Assembly: GCA_037447655.1 (NCBI GenBank)
Contig: JBBHKE010001258.1
Coordinates: 248,001-312,000, forward strand
Origin: Zygnema cylindricum
Taxonomy: Eukaryota; Streptophyta; Zygnematophyceae; Zygnematales; Zygnemataceae
Direction of reading: 5' to 3'
DNA: 64,000 bases
The position numbers and the translations under genes were made by a program. Position 1 is the first letter of the stretch. Each line of letters starts with the position of its first letter. Positions 60,096-64,000 of this stretch are shown one piece after another. Under the pieces are notes generated by a model. It saw only the letters and a program-made list of their open reading frames with translations. It searched no databases and was not told where the DNA came from.

Positions 60096-60660
60096 CATTT
60101 CGTACATGTGCGTACTGTCGTCGTACATTTCAGTACTTTTAGGGTTACTAAGGGGGGTTTAAGGAATCTTAGGGTGCATTCTCGTGCAATCTCATATATT
60201 TCTGTTAAACAGCCAGCTTTTATTCGTACATTTACGTACAGTGTCCGTATATTTTCGTACTTTTGACAGTTATTTTTTTGAGTGTTTTAGGGTACATTTT
60301 TGTACGTTTCCGTATGTTTCAGGTATACGGACTTACATATTTTGTACATCTACGTACGGCGTCCGCATATTTCAGTACTTTTAGGGTTATTGAAGGGGGG
60401 AGTTTAGGGTGTTTAGGGTACTTTCCGTGCATTTCGCACATTTTGGTAATTTAGGTTTTATAGGGTGCACCTTTCGTACAATGTCGTACATTTCCGTATG
60501 TTTGTTGTACATTCTAGGATTTTTTAAGGATTTTTTAGGGTTAAGGGGACGGTTCCCGTACGTTTTAGTACATCGTACAACGAAAACTAACCAACGGTAC
60601 AAAAGTAACGAATAATACGTAAAAATCGTAAAAAAGTCAAAATCCGTACGAATAGGACAA
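60096..60660. repeat. GTAC-rich repeat region
   Basis: Degenerate units with TTCGTACATTTCCGTA, CGTACTTTTAGGGTTA and GGGGGG spacers. Related in inverse orientation to 47,450-47,700. Confidence 0.6.
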
Positions 60661-61932
60661 TTAGGCTCATCTCAAACGATTGTTTCGAGCATTCAGGTTG
60701 TGTGCCCATGTCAGAAGACAACAATAATGGTAAACAACAAACGGCTAATCATGTGCGAATTTGCAAACGCAAACAAAACTGGAGTACGGCCTAAGAAAAC
60801 ATTTTGACCACAACAAATCGGCGACCTAGTAATCGATTGCAATGCTTTGACTTGGCAAAGCGACAAAAATGCAAAATCGGTTCGGAAAAAAATCCCCGCA
60901 CAAGAAAGGCAAAAGAAATAACAAGTACAATACGGACGGTTACTTGTTTTGCATGAACGAGGCACTAGACTTCGAAACAAAGAAGAGGGACGCGTGTTTT
61001 ATGTAGGAACTAATTCAATAAAATTAAAAGGAAAATATTACATACGAAAAGCTGCTTCCATTAGTAACGAAACGATTGGACGCTTGAAATGGCGGAAAGC
61101 TCTGTTGAATAATGTGGTATGCATAATTCAAAATTCAATTAGAAAGCCCAGTATCCGTCACTTTAAGGCAATCTGACGTTGTAATGTGTAAGTGCGCAAA
61201 ACCCACAATTTGTCTATTTTTAACGTCACTTCTCCCAGATTATCAGAGCACATGTGATGAGAGAAAACATAAAACATTTAAATACGACAATTTCAATAAC
61301 ATTTCAGCAAGCTTTAAGCCCCAAAAGAAAGTTTATGAGAGGGCACATACATATTAGTGACGGATGTTAACAAGTTCCGCATTTTACTTTGTCGAACAAA
61401 AAACATAGGTGCTTACAAACTCTGCATAAAATATTAATGATGCAAGCTACAAGAAGATGAAGAAAACTTGAAAACCTTCTTATCGCAAAAACTATGTTTG
61501 ACCACATTCCCGTTGCCAGAATGTTCTATCAAGTAACCAACACTAAAAACGGTGTTCGGTGAGCATACCCGGAGATTTTCCTAATCTAAAGTAGAGCTTG
61601 TATTCCTCCACAAAAAATATACATTACACAAAAAACTAAACCGAATTTTGCCTGGCTTCAAAAAGGAGTTGAGTACAACCCTAGGTTTCACTTCCGCTAA
61701 CACAAATCGTGGCAAAAAAAGCATTTGTTGGCAAAAACCGTCGAATCCTCAATCTTGTACGGACCACACGTCCAGAAAAAACTGCCGATATGTAATAAAA
61801 ATATATACGTGTCCCGTTACAGGACTTTTCCTTGTCGAAAAAACTTTTTTCTGTACGGCACTTGCAAAACTTGTACGGTTAAGTAAAGGAACTACACGAT
61901 TTACCGTGCCCTGCGTTCGTCATTCCGTACGG
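60661..61932. other. Intergenic, no gene seen
   Basis: Short open frames (for example 60,949-61,176 on +) lack recognisable motifs or splice partners. It probably includes the 3' flank of the phosphorylase-like gene that ends at 61,933. Confidence 0.45.
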
Positions 61933-63550
61933 TCAGTTGTAGTCCAGCGTGAACTTGCAGACCGTGCTGGCAGGGCCCTGCAGAGCGCCGCTCAGCACCT
62001 GGGCCGTACAGCGGCTTTGCAGCCACGTCAGCACCACACCTGCCAAAAAAACACGTGGCACCGTATTACTTCCAAATATGTAAGAAAGGAAATCCCGCGG
62101 GAACTCGCGATTTTTAATCCCGGTAAAATAGCAAAAGGAGAATCGGAGGCTTATTGCAATGGACGCAGCAAAAAGAAAAATAGAAAAGCAACGTGACATC
62201 ATCATTCATAAAGCCAACTGCTTTCAAACGTTAGCGTCCAATGAGGTTAAAGTGCGCGAGTTTGACGAAAACTTCGAACTCTGCCTGGTACGGTAATTAC
62301 ACTATTGAGCTTTACCCTCGTTTTGAAGGAAAATCATACGATTCGTACAGTTTTCTTATCAAATTTACGTACGATTTCCACTAAAACAGTACGATCTGCC
62401 ACTCAACGTTAGACCATTCTCCTTGAATAAAATTATCCTCTGCCGAGTGCATCGGCTCATCAGAATATTCCATTGCATTTTCAGTAATGCCGAATAATTC
62501 GTAAAAGCAGTGCGTTATGTCCTGGAGCATTGGTTATAAGTCGACTGCAGTTTGTATTACATTTTAAAGCATTTGCAATCAAAAGGTTCAAATTCTTTAA
62601 TGGCATTCGTGTACCGTACTTGAATAGGAAGCGATGGCATAAGCATATCCTGTGGCAAAATCTTGCTCCACTGCCACCTGTCGCCATGTGCCATCCTTCA
62701 GTTTGGTGACCGGAAAGTGGAGCCAGTCAGAGTTCCCACGAATCACAGTGTACGGAATTCTTTTTTTGGCGAACATGTTGTACCTGCAGGCAACCAATCG
62801 CCACATGCCACCAAATTGTATAGTTTCAATGGTAATCGAACATCTTCTAAAATTCATTTGGTTAGCCTCTACTTTGGAATTTTCCTGATCACATGGAACT
62901 TGTTGCATGGAACTGAAAATCAGGCAAATGTTAGCAGCGTAGTCACGCTCAGTTCTGACTCGCATTCCCGCCAAAGACCTGGAAGTTTTAATGTTACACA
63001 CATCTGAAAGTTACAAAGCCTGTTTCTTGCAAAGGAGTGAGAAAGATTGGTCTGCCATAAAAATCTGACACATTCAGTCAAACATGATCCTCTTCCACAG
63101 CTGCACCGTCAATCGCTACTCGCATTAATAACACTAATTCAATCCCATTGTGTTCCGCCCTCTGAACACAAATATTGATGATGCCAAATGTTTTTTCTTA
63201 TCATAATTAAGTTTGTGGTCCACAATCGTCCACATCATTCCATGAAATGTAATTATCAGAACTTAAAAAGTTACACTAATTATTTCTTAACGCTAGCCAG
63301 GATTCACAATATACTTCACACATGTAAACGAAACAGATTCGCAATTTTGGTCCTGTGTAACAAAAGGACATGATGGAACTTACTGCTGAATGGCGAAGGA
63401 CATCCCAATGGCCTCCATGGCCGACACAGCAATGACATTCTTTTGAGTGAAGTTCCTGGTTCCTTCCCAAACTTCGTTCAGTAAAGAAGCAGTGAACTCT
63501 CGAGCACTCATGTCCCATGGAACTCCAGAATAGAAAAATTGTGCGTCAAT
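61933..63550 (-). CDS. Nucleoside-phosphorylase-superfamily gene, 3' half
   Basis: Three exons on minus: 63,384-63,550, 62,620-62,783, 61,933-62,039. They join in phase: exon one starts IDAQFFYSGVPWDMSAREF and contains VIAVSAMEAIGM; exon two has RIPYTVIRGNSDWLHFPV and DFATGYAYAIASYS; the last exon reads SVVLTWLQSRC and ends CKFTLDYN. These are the C-terminal features of the plant secreted phosphorylase-like family; RGNSDW lies where the superfamily has its catalytic Ser/Asp. The terminal-exon join uses the donor TATTCAA-GTACGG, because the nearby ACG-GTACAC donor would give a stop. Signal peptide and N-terminal exons are not in the 450 bases to the right edge. The three exons begin exactly where the broken gene at 47,969 ends, and the phases match. 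Confidence 0.8.
63104..63311. mobile_element. MITE in phosphorylase-like intron
   Basis: 208 bp. Left CACCGTCAATCGCTACTCG, right CTAGCCAGGATTCACAATA before TA. It lies in the intron between 62,784 and 63,383. Confidence 0.65.
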
Positions 63551-64000
63551 CTGCACCACGAGACTAGATATGTTTGGGTAATAGCAATGACAATTATTAT
63601 AAAAAGCATTAGTGTTGAAATTGGAGTATGGTTAAGACAACTTTTGTAATGCTAGACATGATTGAAGCCACAATATATATAGTTGTTTCGCCATGTCCAT
63701 GACATTCCTATGGGGAATTGCTTTACTTTTTTCTGTTTAGATCTATAATGTTGTTTGACACTCCACTGCGAGGACAAGCATGCATTATTAGGTCTATGAT
63801 ACATTGGAAAGCCCTAATGAAGCCATCGTGGCATCTATTCCACGCCAACAATTGGAACCTCTCAATATATATGTCTTCCATCACTAACTCTTTATATTTC
63901 ATTTCAAGATCGGTAAATCATCTACACTTGATTCACCAACAAAGCAGCATTCACTAGGCAGAGGCTTATAACGAGCACCAATATTATTGTTTGTTGACGT
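63551..64000. other. Right edge, no exon seen
   Basis: Presumed intron of the minus-strand phosphorylase-like gene. No exon of the expected upstream sequence (SAGTG..., VYDHKTC...) is found. Confidence 0.4.

Overview
The window is nuclear DNA of a land plant. It carries multi-exon genes with GT-AG introns, an ATP-type PEP carboxykinase closely resembling plant PCK, a plant-type family 14 glycosyltransferase, a plastid-type coiled-coil protein, plant secreted nucleoside-phosphorylase-like genes, Ty1/copia remnants, many MITEs and TTTAGGG-like intron repeats. No bacterial gene organisation is seen, and the lineage cannot be fixed from sequence alone.

Layout. (1) 1-27,440 is a tandem segmental duplication. 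Unit 1 (1-12,484, continuing off the left edge) and unit 2 (about 14,843-27,440) each hold a complete 12-exon PCK gene on + and, converging on it, a GT14 gene on -. The two PCK proteins differ at one residue in 659. Unit 1 carries only the last two GT14 exons; unit 2 continues past the duplication end to all five exons (start codon at 31,154). The spacer (12,485-14,842) opens with a long foldback at the breakpoint and holds a 28-bp tandem array. (2) 31.2-37.9 kb holds one intronless gene for an unknown membrane-anchored protein (34,133-35,167) with a duplicated CCAAT module upstream, plus MITEs and minisatellites. (3) 37,903-44,744 (-) is a seven-exon gene, 297 aa, for a conserved coiled-coil protein with a plastid-type N-terminus. 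Its introns hold MITEs, GA tracts and a 308-base assembly gap. (4) 45-64 kb is repeat-rich. It holds the 5' half of a secreted phosphorylase-superfamily gene (47,969-50,058, -), interrupted by a copia integrase remnant, and the 3' half of a gene of the same family (61,933-63,550, -). Between and around these lie TIR elements, a Harbinger-like MITE, a decayed copia element (54.84-58.56 kb) and a second copia 5' fragment.

The most unusual feature is a recurrent pattern I call exon-edge echoes. Degenerate copies of an exon end, with its splice junction, lie in the adjoining intron, about 90-330 bp away, in three unrelated genes (PCK, GT14 and the plastid-protein gene). PCK and GT14 act in unrelated processes (gluconeogenesis/organic acid metabolism and Golgi glycosylation), so their pairing looks like physical linkage, not a pathway.
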